Source: Pseudomonas sp. RIT-PI-S
GTDB lineage: Bacteria > Pseudomonadota > Gammaproteobacteria > Pseudomonadales > Pseudomonadaceae
NCBI RefSeq assembly: GCF_025642975.1
Contig: NZ_JANZKJ010000007.1
Span: 186,001-250,000 of the forward strand
Reading direction: 5' to 3'
Length of the DNA: 64,000 bases
Below, piece by piece: positions 26,925-35,520 of this stretch. The notes under the pieces are model-generated. The model saw nothing but the letters and a program-made list of their open reading frames with translations, searched no databases and was not told the DNA's origin. Numbering within the stretch: position 1 is the stretch's first letter; each line of letters starts with the position of its first letter. A program made the translations under genes and the position numbers.

Positions 26925-27499
26925 CTACCAGCCAGGAGCAGTTGAACGCACGTGAAGAGCAGCTGCGAGCGCTGCTGCTGCGCGGCATGGCGGGCGACGC
27001 GGGCGCTTATCGCCAATTCCTTGCCAGCCTGGGCGCGCACCTTCGCGGCTACCTGCGCCGACGCCTGGCACAGCGGCCCGCCGAGGTCGAAGATCTGTTG
27101 CAGGAAGTGCTGCTGGCGGTACATAACGCCCGCCACACCTACCACGACGATCAGCCGCTGACGGCCTGGGTCCAAGCTATTGCGCGCTACAAGCTGGCCG
27201 ATCATTTTCGGGCGTTCGCCCGCCGTGAAGCGCTGCATCAGCCCCTGGACCACGATGAAGATACCGAGCTGTTCGCCTTCAGCGACGATGAGCCGGCCCA
27301 GGCCAGCCGTGATCTGGGGCTGTTATTGCAACGGCTGCCGGACCGTCAGCGCTTGCCCATCATGCATGTGAAGCTCGAAGGCCGCTCGGTCGAGGACACC
27401 GCGCGCCTCACCGGGCTGTCCAGTTCGGCGGTGAAAGTGGGCATCCACCGTGGGCTCAAAGCCTTGGCGGGCATGATTGGAGGTAAAGCAAAACCATGA
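26915..27499 (+). CDS. sigF: ECF RNA polymerase sigma factor (SigF-like)
   Basis: Up to 194 residues. Region 2 spans [20 protein letters not shown] through [20 protein letters not shown] and [18 protein letters not shown]; region 4 holds [20 protein letters not shown] and [20 protein letters not shown]. The ATG at 26915 has AAGG six bases upstream, but the matching promoter's -10 lies inside the coding sequence. The TTG at 26942, after AGGAG at 26934-26938, would give a 185-residue protein with the usual short N-terminus, though its spacing is tight. It overlaps the DUF1109 gene by 4 bases. In Caulobacter the SigF-NrsF pair responds to metals and drives buf genes. Confidence 0.92.
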   Translation: MQRTTSQEQLNAREEQLRALLLRGMAGDAGAYRQFLASLGAHLRGYLRRRLAQRPAEVEDLLQEVLLAVHNARHTYHDDQPLTAWVQAIARYKLADHFRAFARREALHQPLDHDEDTELFAFSDDEPAQASRDLGLLLQRLPDRQRLPIMHVKLEGRSVEDTARLTGLSSSAVKVGIHRGLKALAGMIGGKAKP

Positions 27500-28137
27500 A
27501 CACCGATGAGTTGATCTCCCTGCTGGCCGCTGGCGACACCGCGGTAGATCGGCTGGCGCTGCGTCGGCGCTTTACGATCGCGCTGGTTGCCGGCGGGCTG
27601 GGTGCTGTGCTGCTGATGGCCACGCTATACGGCGTGCGCGCCGACATCGCAGTGGTGGGGCGCACGCCGCTGTTCTGGGCCAAGGTGGCGCTGCCCGGTA
27701 GCCTCGCACTGCTGGGGTTATGGCTCGCCAGCCGCCTGGCACGGCCGGGCATGCGCGGCGGCGCGGTGTGGCTGGCGCTGGCCGTGCCGCTGCTGCTGGT
27801 ATGGCTGGGTGGCGCCTTGGCGCTGGCCAATGCGCCGCCGGATGCGCGGCTTGGGTTGGTACTCGGCCACACCTGGCACACCTGTGCCCTGAACATCACG
27901 TTGCTGTCCGTGCCTACCTTCGCCGGTGTGTTCTGGGCCCTGCGCGGCCTCGCCCCAACCCACCTGCGCCAGGCCGGTGCCGCGGGCGGCTTGCTCGCCG
28001 GCGCCACCGCTACCGTTGCCTATTGCCTGCATTGCCCGGAAATGGACATGCCGTTCTGGGGCGTGTGGTACCTGCTGGGCATGCTGGTGCCTACGGTGAC
28101 AGGGGCAGCATTGGGGCCGCGGTTGTTGCGTTGGTGA
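27496..28137 (+). CDS. nrsF: DUF1109 membrane anti-sigma factor (NrsF-like)
   Basis: A 213-residue inner-membrane protein with six hydrophobic segments (for example TIALVAGGLGAVLLMATLYG and LALAVPLLLVWLGGALAL), the DUF1109 layout. Conserved cysteines sit at 130 (HTWHTCALNI) and at 177/180 (AYCLHCPEM), where NrsF has its essential metal-sensing cysteines. It overlaps the sigma gene by 4 bases, the classical sigma/anti-sigma arrangement. It likely holds the sigma factor inactive until copper or another thiophilic metal attacks the cysteine pair. Confidence 0.9.
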   Translation: MNTDELISLLAAGDTAVDRLALRRRFTIALVAGGLGAVLLMATLYGVRADIAVVGRTPLFWAKVALPGSLALLGLWLASRLARPGMRGGAVWLALAVPLLLVWLGGALALANAPPDARLGLVLGHTWHTCALNITLLSVPTFAGVFWALRGLAPTHLRQAGAAGGLLAGATATVAYCLHCPEMDMPFWGVWYLLGMLVPTVTGAALGPRLLRW

Positions 28138-28194
28138 GGGCATGAGCGCCTACGCCGGCTAGACTCAAGCGTTTCTTCTATGAGGCCTACGGAT

Positions 28195-28920
28195 ATGGCA
28201 GCGGGAAAAGTCTTGGTAACGGGCGCCGCCGGCCGGATCGGCACCGCGTTCTGGCAGGCCTATGCGGCCACGATGGACCTGCGCCTGGCGGATGTGAACA
28301 CTCGAAACCTACCGGCATCGGCAGACAGCGTTGCGCTGGATATCACCCAGCCGGAGGCCTGCCTAGCGGCCTGCGAAGGTATCCATACGGTTATTCACCT
28401 GGCGGCCGACCCCAATCCCGATGCGGATTTCATGACCTCACTGCTGCCGGTCAATATCGTGGGCACCTATAACATGCTGCGGGCCGCGAAGGCGCAAGGC
28501 TGCAAGCGGTTCATTCTGGCCAGTAGCGCGCAAGCGATCGAGGGTTACCCAATCGATGTTCAAGTGCATGAGCACATGCCCCCCAGGCCTGGAAATTTCT
28601 ATGGGGTGAGCAAGGCCTGCGGGGAAGCGCTCGCCTCGCTGCATGCCAACGATGGCAGCATGGTCACTGTTGCGGTGCGTATCGCCAATGTTGCCCGGTT
28701 CAGCCCCGGGGAACGACATAGCCCTCGGGACGTAGCGGCATTTATCAGCGAGCGGGATGTGACGGCGTTGCTTGGCCGATGCGTGGAAGCCGAATTGACC
28801 GGCTTCACGGTTGTGCATGGGGTGTCTGATAACCGTTACAAACGCCTTTCGATCGAGCAGACCAAGCAAGCGGTGGGCTATGCACCGCTTGATGATGCCT
28901 TCCAGATCCTGGAGCGTTAA
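28195..28920 (+). CDS. NAD-dependent epimerase/dehydratase (uronate dehydrogenase-like)
   Basis: About 241 residues from the ATG at 28195, with GAGG nine bases upstream; an earlier ATG at 28180 lacks a ribosome site. Motifs of the extended SDR fold are KVLVTGAAGRIGTAFW, HLAADPNPDADF and the YxxxK pair in FYGVSKACGE. The start and overall size resemble hexuronate/uronate dehydrogenases, but it is somewhat short and substrate is unproven. It lies 57 bases after nrsF and is probably independent of the metal response. Confidence 0.78.
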   Translation: MAAGKVLVTGAAGRIGTAFWQAYAATMDLRLADVNTRNLPASADSVALDITQPEACLAACEGIHTVIHLAADPNPDADFMTSLLPVNIVGTYNMLRAAKAQGCKRFILASSAQAIEGYPIDVQVHEHMPPRPGNFYGVSKACGEALASLHANDGSMVTVAVRIANVARFSPGERHSPRDVAAFISERDVTALLGRCVEAELTGFTVVHGVSDNRYKRLSIEQTKQAVGYAPLDDAFQILER

Positions 28921-28938
28921 GCGGCAGCCGCTAGGCCA

Positions 28939-29580
28939 TCACACGACCTTGGCGCTGGCCTGGGCTTTGGGCTGCACACGCAGCGGCGCGGTTTCGCGCA
29001 GGAACAGCGCCACCACCAACCCCACTGCCACACCTGCCAGCGCCAGGTACAAGGTGTTCTCGATACCGTGGTGCTGGGCGATAAAGCCCGCGAGCGCCGG
29101 TGCCACGCCGCCACCAAACACTTCACCGATGCCGATCACCAGGCCGGTGGCAGTGGAGGTCAGAGCGGCAGGTACCGATTCGGCCGTGAGCGGGCCGACC
29201 GTCATGCAGATCATGCTGAAGTTGAAAAAGGTAGTGGCGAACAGCAGCGTGAACAGCACCATTGGTTGAGCGCCGGTGCGGCTTAACAGCCAGATGGACA
29301 TCCCCGTGGCGATGAATGACAGCACCACCACGGGCTTGCGCCCGATGCGGTCCGACAATGCCGGCATCAGCAGCTGGCCGAGAAAGCCACCAGGCCAATG
29401 GCCGACATCACGAAGCCCATCTGCTGCACCTCCAGGTGCAGATAATCGGTGAGGTAGTTGGGCATCATCACGCTGAGCACGAACAGGCTGGTGAGCATGC
29501 AGAACATGCCGATGATGTTCAGTGGCACATTGCGGTAGCGCAGCGCCGCCAGTGCGCGAAACCATGGTGGCGCCGTCCAT
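28939..29580 (-). pseudogene. MFS transporter remnant, truncated and frameshifted
   Basis: The C-terminal half of a major facilitator protein. It is read first as PWFRALAALRYRNVPLNIIG and MMPNYLTDYLHLEVQQMGFV in one frame, then from about 29386 as GQLLMPALSDRIGRKPVVVL and on to VALFLRETAPLRV in another. Restoring one G near 29386 (CTGGTGGCTTTC to CTGGTGGGCTTTC) rejoins the frames. The first six helices are missing upstream of about 29580. It is non-functional as it stands. Confidence 0.82.
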
Positions 29581-29695
29581 TTATGTAGTACGCCGCGCTG
29601 GCGTGTTGCTGACCCCGGCCGCGCAGTGTTTTGAGGATTTGCTGTGCAAGGCGGCGCGGGATGTGGGGAGGTAGGTCGCTGGCAGGAACGGTGAC

Positions 29696-30026
29696 TCAAT
29701 AGAAACTCAACAGCATGGTTGCCTGCGACAGCTCAGGCAGGCGCTCAAATCCGATCCTGGTAAAGAAGTCTTCGAGGCGCTCATTCAGCGGATGAGCCAC
29801 CAAGCCGGTAGACGCCACCATCCGCGACGCTTCGATGGAGCGCTCGATGGCATCTTGCGCCAAGCCGCAGGCCGCGCCCTTGCCTTGCAGGATGCGGGTG
29901 ACGCCCACCCGGCCCAAAAGGGTAATGGGTGGCTGATAAGGCGAGTTACGTTGCAGTTTTTTGGGCGTCAGCCCCAGCGAGCTACGGACTGCTGATGAGT
30001 GTGTAGTACCCCGTCCATGCGCAGGT
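29696..30026 (-). pseudogene. GNAT acetyltransferase remnant (TacT-like), frameshifted
   Basis: The acetyl-CoA binding part reads PPITLLGRVGVTRILQGKGA, and the C-terminal part reads LVAHPLNERLEDFFTRIGFE, as in GNAT toxins of the TacT/AtaT type. Upstream, TCAWTGYYTLISS is found in a different frame and ends at a stop at 29982, so at least one frameshift separates the two parts. The N-terminal domain is unrecognisable. No paired RHH antitoxin gene is visible. Confidence 0.7.
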
Positions 30027-30231
30027 TGCCCTGGCTTGCTCCAGGTCCGATGCCGCGGCCTGAAGCGATTGATACCTCATAAACACAAAGCCTCGGCCTT
30101 TCGACCAGGCCACATGCTTCACAGTAGCCCGTGGCCTTGGCCAGTGCCGGGCTTTTCCCCAAGCGCTTCGACTGGGGCGGCGTGAACGGTTGAGATACAC
30201 TGGCCGCCGCCTTTTTCAATGTGTTGCCGCC

Positions 30232-30726
30232 ATGCCCCCGCTCAAGTATCTGCAAGCCTACCCCGCCGACCTGCAAGCTCGGGTGCGCCAGATGATCGAG
30301 CAGCAACGCCTGGGCGATTACCTGCAGCAGCGTTATCCGGAGCGGCACGCTATACAAAGCGACAAGGCGCTGTATGGCTATGTACTGGACATCAAGCAGG
30401 AGCACCTGCGCAACGCGCCCAGCCCCGACAAGGTGCTGTTCGATAACCGGCTCGACCTGACCCATCGCGCGCTCGGGTTGAACACGGCGATCTCCCGGGT
30501 GCAAGGCGGCAAGCTCAAGGCTAAGAAAGAAATTCGTATCGCCTCCTTGTTCAAGGAAGCCGCACCACAGTTTCTGAAAATGATCGTGGTGCATGAACTG
30601 GCGCACTTGAAGGAATCCGACCACAACAAGGCTTTCTACAAGCTCTGCGAATATATGCAGCCCGGTTATCACCAATTAGAGTTCGACCTTCGGGTTTACC
30701 TTACCTGGCGTGACCTTGCCACCTGA
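30232..30726 (+). CDS. YgjP-like zinc metallopeptidase (M48-type, DUF45)
   Basis: About 164 residues from the ATG at 30232 (MPPLKYLQAYP). The catalytic zinc motif MIVVHELAHLKESDHNKAFY contains HExxH plus a downstream His, as in YgjP/WLM-like proteins. It is shorter at the N-terminus than E. coli YgjP but complete around the active site. It is intact although it lies between decayed genes, so it probably belongs to the core genome. The frame is open 14 codons upstream without a good start. Confidence 0.8.
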   Translation: MPPLKYLQAYPADLQARVRQMIEQQRLGDYLQQRYPERHAIQSDKALYGYVLDIKQEHLRNAPSPDKVLFDNRLDLTHRALGLNTAISRVQGGKLKAKKEIRIASLFKEAAPQFLKMIVVHELAHLKESDHNKAFYKLCEYMQPGYHQLEFDLRVYLTWRDLAT

Positions 30727-30881
30727 TTGGAAGTGGCAGAGCGCGCAGCCGCCTTGACCCCGAGGCGACTTCAGGCGGAGCGCTGACGGCTTTTAAAGTG
30801 TTCAACTTATTCACGCCAGCCGATACCGAGGAAAAACTAACGCAGTGTCCGGGATCAGTTGACCACTACGCCTAACTCCTT

Positions 30882-31683
30882 TTATAGGGAGGGGTGCAGG
30901 CCTCCGTCCATGTCGATCACCGCGCCGGTTACATAACTTGCTCTGGAACTGGCTAGGAAGAGGGCGACGTCGGCGATTTCCTCTGGTTTGGCCAGCCGTC
31001 CAATAGGCAGTGCCGTCTCCTTGGCTTCAAGTACTTTCTGAACGGTCGATCCGCTAACCTCGGCCTCGAAGGCCAACGTCTGTTCCGTCCGAGAGGTAAG
31101 GATCAGTCCGGGATTAATGGCGTTGATGCGGACACCGCTGCCTGCATGGGCATTGGCCAAGCCGGCATTGAGAAACAGCAATGCAGCGTTGGCCAGCCCG
31201 CCAGCCAGGTGATTAGCCATGACATGGCGACCGCCGATGCCGATGATATTCACATGGCTTTGTCCTGCCGCGGGAATATGGCACGTTGGCGTGCAAACGA
31301 GCGTAGTGCTTGGTGCTGCATGTTGAGATAGGGGGTGAACTTGGCTTGCAAGGCTTCAAGAAAGTGGGCCGGCACCATGGTGTTGAGAGGGTACTTCTTC
31401 GCCGCTCCTGCGCAATTGAGCAGGATATCTAGCGGCCCGATCTCACGCTTAAGAATGGCCATGGCTCGTTCGCAACCTTCGGCCGAGGCCAGGTCCTGTG
31501 TGTGCACAGTCACTGAATAGCCACATTGGTCGAGCTTGACCTGGGCGGCCCTAAGGTTTGCGGGATCTCGGGAGATTATCGCCACCCGTGCGCCCTCTGC
31601 CGCGAAGGCCTTAGCACAGGCCAGCCCAATGCCTTTGCTACCACCAGTGATAATCACGCGTTGCCATCCAGATGCCGGTCCAT
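30882..31683 (-). pseudogene. SDR oxidoreductase disrupted by two frameshifts
   Basis: The start ATG at 31683 follows AGGAAAAGGAG and begins MDRHLDGN, then runs into a stop. In the next frame VIITGGSKGIGLACAKAFAA is the Rossmann motif; a single lost A near 31660 (GGCAAACGCGTG expected) explains this. That frame ends at KAM-stop near 31253, and the protein continues in a third frame as VNIIGIGGRHVMANHLAGG to AINPGLILTSRTEQ and VTGAVIDMDGG. The usual catalytic YxxxK has become HxxxG-like around HVMANHLAGG. It starts 3 bases after the LysR stop, so both were one operon. Confidence 0.82.
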
Positions 31684-31685
31684 TT

Positions 31686-32597
31686 TCACTCCTTTTCCTC
31701 GTTGCCTTGATCTAATTCGTTTAGATACTCAGCGACTTCTCCGGTCAGCCAACTGGTGAACACACGTTGCTTGGCTTCCGAGCGCTCTCGATTGGGCAAC
31801 ACCAGCCAATAGGGGTAGGGGTAGGGCGCCGTCACCTGCGACAGCTGCACCAGTTCTCCTCTATTGATCGCGTCGTGAACAAGGCTACGGCGCTCAAGCG
31901 CGATGCCCTGGCCAAGCCGCACGGCTTGCAGGACAAGATTGGAGTCATTGCTGCACAGGCCAACGCGGGGGACATCAATATCGAGCCCTGCGGCCTGGCA
32001 CCAGGGCTGCCACGACTCCATGTTGAATATTATGTTGCTGCCAATGATTTCCTCAGGGGTGAGCGGCAGCCCCCCCTGATTGAAATGAGGAGCAGCAACT
32101 ACGAGCGTTTCGTCGTTAAACAGCAGCTGTTTTTCGACTCCATCCCAGTCACCCTTGCCCATACGGATACCGACGTCGACAGATTCTCTACTCAGGTTTG
32201 ACACCGCCAAGCTGGCCTGCAGTCGAATGCTGATGTGTGGCTGTAATTGCTGGAAGCGCGGCAAGCGAGTCAGTAACCAACTGAGACCGAACGAAGGAAG
32301 AACGGCTACCACCAACTCAGTTGACTTGGGCTGAGACTTGATCAGCCGTGTGGCTTCGGCGATACCGCTCAATGATTCACGGATCTGCAAAGCATAGAGC
32401 CGGCCGTCTTCACTCACCCGTAGACCCCGACCTTCGCGGACGAAGAGGGTAACCCCGATCATATCCTCCAGCACCTTAATCTGCTGACTGATGGCTGAAT
32501 GGGTGACATGCAGCTCCTTGGCAGCAGCAGTGACGCTACCCAGCCGTGCAACAGACTCGAAACTGCGCAGGCAAGTGATGGGGGGAATGCTCGACAT
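31686..32597 (-). CDS. LysR-family transcriptional regulator
   Basis: A 302-residue regulator starting at MSSIPPITCLRSFESVARLG. The winged helix is SVTAAAKELHVTHSAISQQI followed by VLEDMIGVTLFVREGRGL, close to the GcvA subgroup. The effector domain runs from about residue 95 (ELVVAVLPSFGLSWLLTRLP). It is divergent from the DUF2917-like gene, and the AT-rich spacer at 32598-32704 would hold its operator. The downstream SDR target gene is broken, but the regulator itself is intact. The frame opens 20 codons upstream with no better start. Confidence 0.88.
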   Translation of the reverse strand: MSSIPPITCLRSFESVARLGSVTAAAKELHVTHSAISQQIKVLEDMIGVTLFVREGRGLRVSEDGRLYALQIRESLSGIAEATRLIKSQPKSTELVVAVLPSFGLSWLLTRLPRFQQLQPHISIRLQASLAVSNLSRESVDVGIRMGKGDWDGVEKQLLFNDETLVVAAPHFNQGGLPLTPEEIIGSNIIFNMESWQPWCQAAGLDIDVPRVGLCSNDSNLVLQAVRLGQGIALERRSLVHDAINRGELVQLSQVTAPYPYPYWLVLPNRERSEAKQRVFTSWLTGEVAEYLNELDQGNEEKE

Positions 32598-32704
32598 GTA
32601 AGTATTTCTTTCGTATAAATTCAGAAAATATAGATATATTGGATCGCAGATTCTCATTAATGTAAGAGATAGTAAAGTCGTAAGCCAGCAAGAGGATCTG
32701 CGCC

Positions 32705-33055
32705 ATGGGCAATGTAGGAGATGCGCTAGAGATGACCCTCAGCAGGCCTACCCGTGACGATCGCAAATGGTTGCAGGTTTCGTTGCTCAGGGCGCAGTTG
32801 CTGTCAGTGCGCTTTGGCTGCGACATTTACGCTCGCGCAGTGAGTGGCAGGCACTGGATCAGCTCGGACGGTGTTGACCTTTTGATTGGACCTGGCGAGC
32901 GTGTGAAGCTGCCTCCCGGGCTGGCCCTCATTGATGGTGAAGGTATTTTGCAGCTTGCTCCCGCCAAAGCGAAGGAACCGCGCCAGCCCCTTTCATGGCT
33001 GTTCAGCGATATGTACAAGCGTCGGCCAGCGGTGCTGGAAATCAATATTGATTAA
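32705..33055 (+). CDS. Small DUF2917-like protein
   Basis: 116 residues starting after AGAGGA. The segment AVSGRHWISSDGVDLLIGPG followed by ERVKLPPGLALI has the shape of DUF2917 cupin-like proteins (a W-x-S/T strand, then a PGE-x-x-x-LPPG turn). It ends FSDMYKRRPAVLEINID. It is divergent from the LysR gene and 12 bases before a GST gene, so it is likely co-transcribed with the GST. Function unknown. Confidence 0.6.
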   Translation: MGNVGDALEMTLSRPTRDDRKWLQVSLLRAQLLSVRFGCDIYARAVSGRHWISSDGVDLLIGPGERVKLPPGLALIDGEGILQLAPAKAKEPRQPLSWLFSDMYKRRPAVLEINID

Positions 33056-33067
33056 GGAGAATGATGG

Positions 33068-33676
33068 ATGAAGCTCATTGGCATGCTGGATTCACCCTAT
33101 GTTCGCCGGGTGGCGATCTCCCTGGACCTTTTGGGGATCGAGTTTAAGCATGAGCCGCTGTCGGTGTTCAGCGCTTTCGAGGCCTTTTCCAAGATCAACC
33201 CGGTGGTCAAGGCGCCGACTCTGGTTCTGGATGACGGCTCTGTGCTCATGGACTCGACCTTGATCATTGATTACTTCGAGACTCTCAGCGCCCCCCCCAG
33301 CAAGTTGTTGCCCCAGAAGTCCCAGGAATTGGCCACCGCCTTGCGTACACTGGGGCTGGCATTGGCCGCATGCGAAAAGACCGTTCAGATCGTCTATGAA
33401 CATAATCTTCGTCCGGCGGAAAAGCTTCATTTGCCATGGGTCGAACGCGTCACCGGACAGCTGCTGGCAGCATGTGCCGAACTGGACAAGCAATTGGCTG
33501 CGCAACCGTCCCTAGGCGCTCGACCAGACCAGGCGGCGATCACAAATGCGGTGGCTTGGTCGTTCATGCAGCTTATGTTGCCCGATGTGGTCAAGGCCGA
33601 TGACTTCCCGGCCCTCAAGGCCCATGCAGTTCGCTTGGAACAGACTGACGTATTCAAGCGTTACCCGATTGCCTGA
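33068..33676 (+). CDS. Glutathione S-transferase
   Basis: A 202-residue cytosolic GST. The thioredoxin-like N-domain begins MKLIGMLDSPYVRRVAISLD and has the cis-Pro/glutathione-binding strand VVKAPTLVLDDGSVLMDSTL with the ESx-like DS pair. The C-terminal helical domain follows. AAGGAG at 33055-33060 supports the start. A second, broken GST follows. Clusters of GST, SDR and flavin reductase genes under a LysR regulator are typical of aromatic or xenobiotic catabolism, but the substrate is unknown. Confidence 0.88.
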   Translation: MKLIGMLDSPYVRRVAISLDLLGIEFKHEPLSVFSAFEAFSKINPVVKAPTLVLDDGSVLMDSTLIIDYFETLSAPPSKLLPQKSQELATALRTLGLALAACEKTVQIVYEHNLRPAEKLHLPWVERVTGQLLAACAELDKQLAAQPSLGARPDQAAITNAVAWSFMQLMLPDVVKADDFPALKAHAVRLEQTDVFKRYPIA

Positions 33677-33753
33677 TCCTCGGGGCGGTTCGAGTCGAGC
33701 TCGACCGCACCGATTCCCCCTCCGCCATGCGCGGTCTGCTGCGAGCCGCTGCC

Positions 33754-34389
33754 ATGTACACACTTTATTTCGCGCCGACGGCTAATGGTCACAAGATCCT
33801 GATTATGCTGGAAGCTCTCGGCGTGCCCTACCAGATTCGACGGATTGACCTCGCGCTGGGTGAGCAACACCAACCGCAGTTTGCTCGCTTAACCCCTCAT
33901 CGAAAGATCCCGCTGTTGATCGACGAGGAGCAGGCGGTGACATTGCCCGAGTCTGCGGCCATCCTTCAGTGCCTCGCGGAAACACACGGGCAGTTCCTGC
34001 CGCCTACGGGGGCCGAGCGCTACGCAGTGCTTCACTGGCTAGCCTGGCAGGTAAGCAGCTTGGGACCAATGGCCGGGCAGCTCTATCATTTCATTCATCA
34101 AGATACCGAAGGCAACCAGTACGCAAGATCGCGCTATCAGGCATAGACGCTTCACTTGTTTAAAACACTCGACCAGGCCTTGGCCGGACGCGAATTCATC
34201 TGCCCCGCGTACTCGATTGCCGATATGGCCATCTATCCCTGGTTGCGCATCCACGATCAATTCAACGTTGATATCCGTGAATTACCCAATCTGGCCAGTT
34301 ACGTGGCGCGCATCGCGGCCCGCGAGGACGTCCAGGCCGCTTACGCCAAAGGGGGCGGGGTCAATCTACTACCCCCGGGGACGTTTTAG
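33754..34389 (+). pseudogene. Second glutathione S-transferase, interrupted by an in-frame TAG
   Basis: MYTLYFAPTANGHKILIMLE opens a YfcG/YghU-type GST with the binding strand HRKIPLLIDEEQAVTLPESA. At 34144-34146 a TAG stops the frame after SRYQA; the same frame then continues as TLHLFKTLDQALAGREFICP and ends normally at LLPPGTF. A single GAG-to-TAG change would explain it, since Glu is usual there. No frameshift is involved. Read-through or a restart at the TTG at 34156 would give only the helical domain. Confidence 0.83.
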
Positions 34390-34841
34390 GCTGGCGTGAC
34401 TGCAGGGTAAGCCGTAGCGTAGCGGCCACCGTGGAAAATCAGTGGATCACCTTGGGCTTGATGGAAGTCAAGCACTTCGCCAACGAAGATCCAATGGTCC
34501 CCTCCGTCTAATTGACGGTACTTCTGGCATTCGAATTGGGCGATGGCACCCTGGATCAGCGGCATGTTGTACTTGCCCAGGGTGAATTCGACGTTATGAA
34601 ACTTGTCTGGCATCGGCCGAGCAAAACGGTCACTAACCTCCCGCTGGCCTCCGGAAAGCACATTGATGGCGAAGCCGCTGGCTGCCCGGAAGGCCGCTGC
34701 GCTCCAGGATTCCTTGCGAAGGCTCCATAGTACCAGTGCGGGCTCCAGCGATACCGAATTGAAACTGCTGACTGTCAGCCCAGTGGGCTGGCCCAGCGGA
34801 TCCAGGGTGGTCACGATGCAGATGCCCGTGGCGAACTGGCC
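34386..34841 (-). pseudogene. Flavin reductase-like protein truncated at its N-terminus
   Basis: The homologous part starts GQFATGICIVTTLDPLGQPT and continues GLTVSSFNSVSLEPALVLWS, the FMN-binding motif of flavin reductases that feed two-component monooxygenases, to FHGGRYATAYP near the end. The 5' end has lost the expected first dozen residues at an AT-rich junction near 34842, where the frame meets a TAG at 34863-34865. A GTG at 34814 could start a 142-residue form lacking the first strand. The 3' end overlaps the GST end by 4 bases. Confidence 0.72.
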
Positions 34842-35011
34842 GTATAATAAATTATAATTTAACTAGATGCGCCGAATCTTAACGCGTGGCGAATTTTTAT
34901 CGATAATTTTACACTGATGTTAAAGCTATTGAATCATTCTATTTACTATTTATAATTTCTTATCAATCCAAAATAAATATTAGATATGCTATAGCACCGC
35001 ACTGCTCAGGT
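34842..35011. other. AT-rich junction without recognisable genes
   Basis: This stretch is strongly AT-rich (runs such as AATTATAATTTAA and TTTACTATTTATAATTTC) in an otherwise GC-rich window. It separates the truncated flavin reductase from the RTX fragment. I see no ORF, tRNA end or clear inverted repeats of an insertion sequence. It is likely a remnant of foreign DNA or a deletion scar. Confidence 0.6.
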
Positions 35012-35473
35012 CTAATGGCTGGCAGTAAAGACGGTAATAGAAAGTCGGAATTTAGACAATTTAGCTCGCTTCTGTTTCACAAACCGAGGCGAGCGGCACT
35101 GTAGAATTAATATATTAGCCTGCCAGTGGACATCGCTTGGCGCAACGCCTACAAGTTCAATAGCGGTATCAGGGGAGTGCTCAGCCGTTGAAACGGTGCT
35201 CGCAACGACCAGGTTGTTTGCGGTGAATGTCCTGGTGTAGCCGCCTTCCAAAGCGATTTCGAAGCGCTGGCCCTCGGCATTCAGATCGTAGTCCTTGAGA
35301 TAGGTGCGGTGCAGGTCTGTGTCGTACACCAGCTTCAAGGTGCCATTGGTGCCATCCCTTAGGCCTGTATAGCCCAGGGCCGCCACGTCGATCTTGTCCT
35401 GGGTCACATCGAAGTCCGTGATCAGGTCAGCGGCACCATGAACGCTGTCGCTAAGGCGCTCGGCAAAGGTGGA
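35012..35473 (-). pseudogene. Orphan serralysin-type RTX C-terminal fragment
   Basis: DLITDFDVTQDKIDVAALGY followed by TGLRDGTNGTLKLVYDTDLH and RTYLKDYDLNAEGQRFEIAL matches the two C-terminal modules of the protein at 14054-16168 almost motif by motif. There is no N-terminal part, and the preceding codons run into a terminator-like hairpin. After NLVVAS the sequence decays into a basic tail unlike the family (RSPRFVKQKRAKLSKF). It is a leftover of a lost or rearranged secreted protein gene. Confidence 0.75.
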
Positions 35474-35491
35474 CGTGTTAATTATGGTAAG

Positions 35492-35520
35492 CGCCCCGCT
35501 CATGATAAATGAGCGGGGCG
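35492..35520. terminator. Terminator-like hairpin inside the RTX fragment region
   Basis: CGCCCCGCTCA (35492-35502) and TGAGCGGGGCG (35510-35520) form a perfect 11-bp stem with a seven-base loop. T-tracts are weak on both sides. It looks like the former terminator of a lost gene now fused to the RTX remnant. Confidence 0.5.

Noticed and set aside
26698..26988. N-terminal extension of the bufA frame
   Set aside because: It crosses the divergent promoter and lacks a ribosome site; the signal peptide begins at the ATG at 26697.
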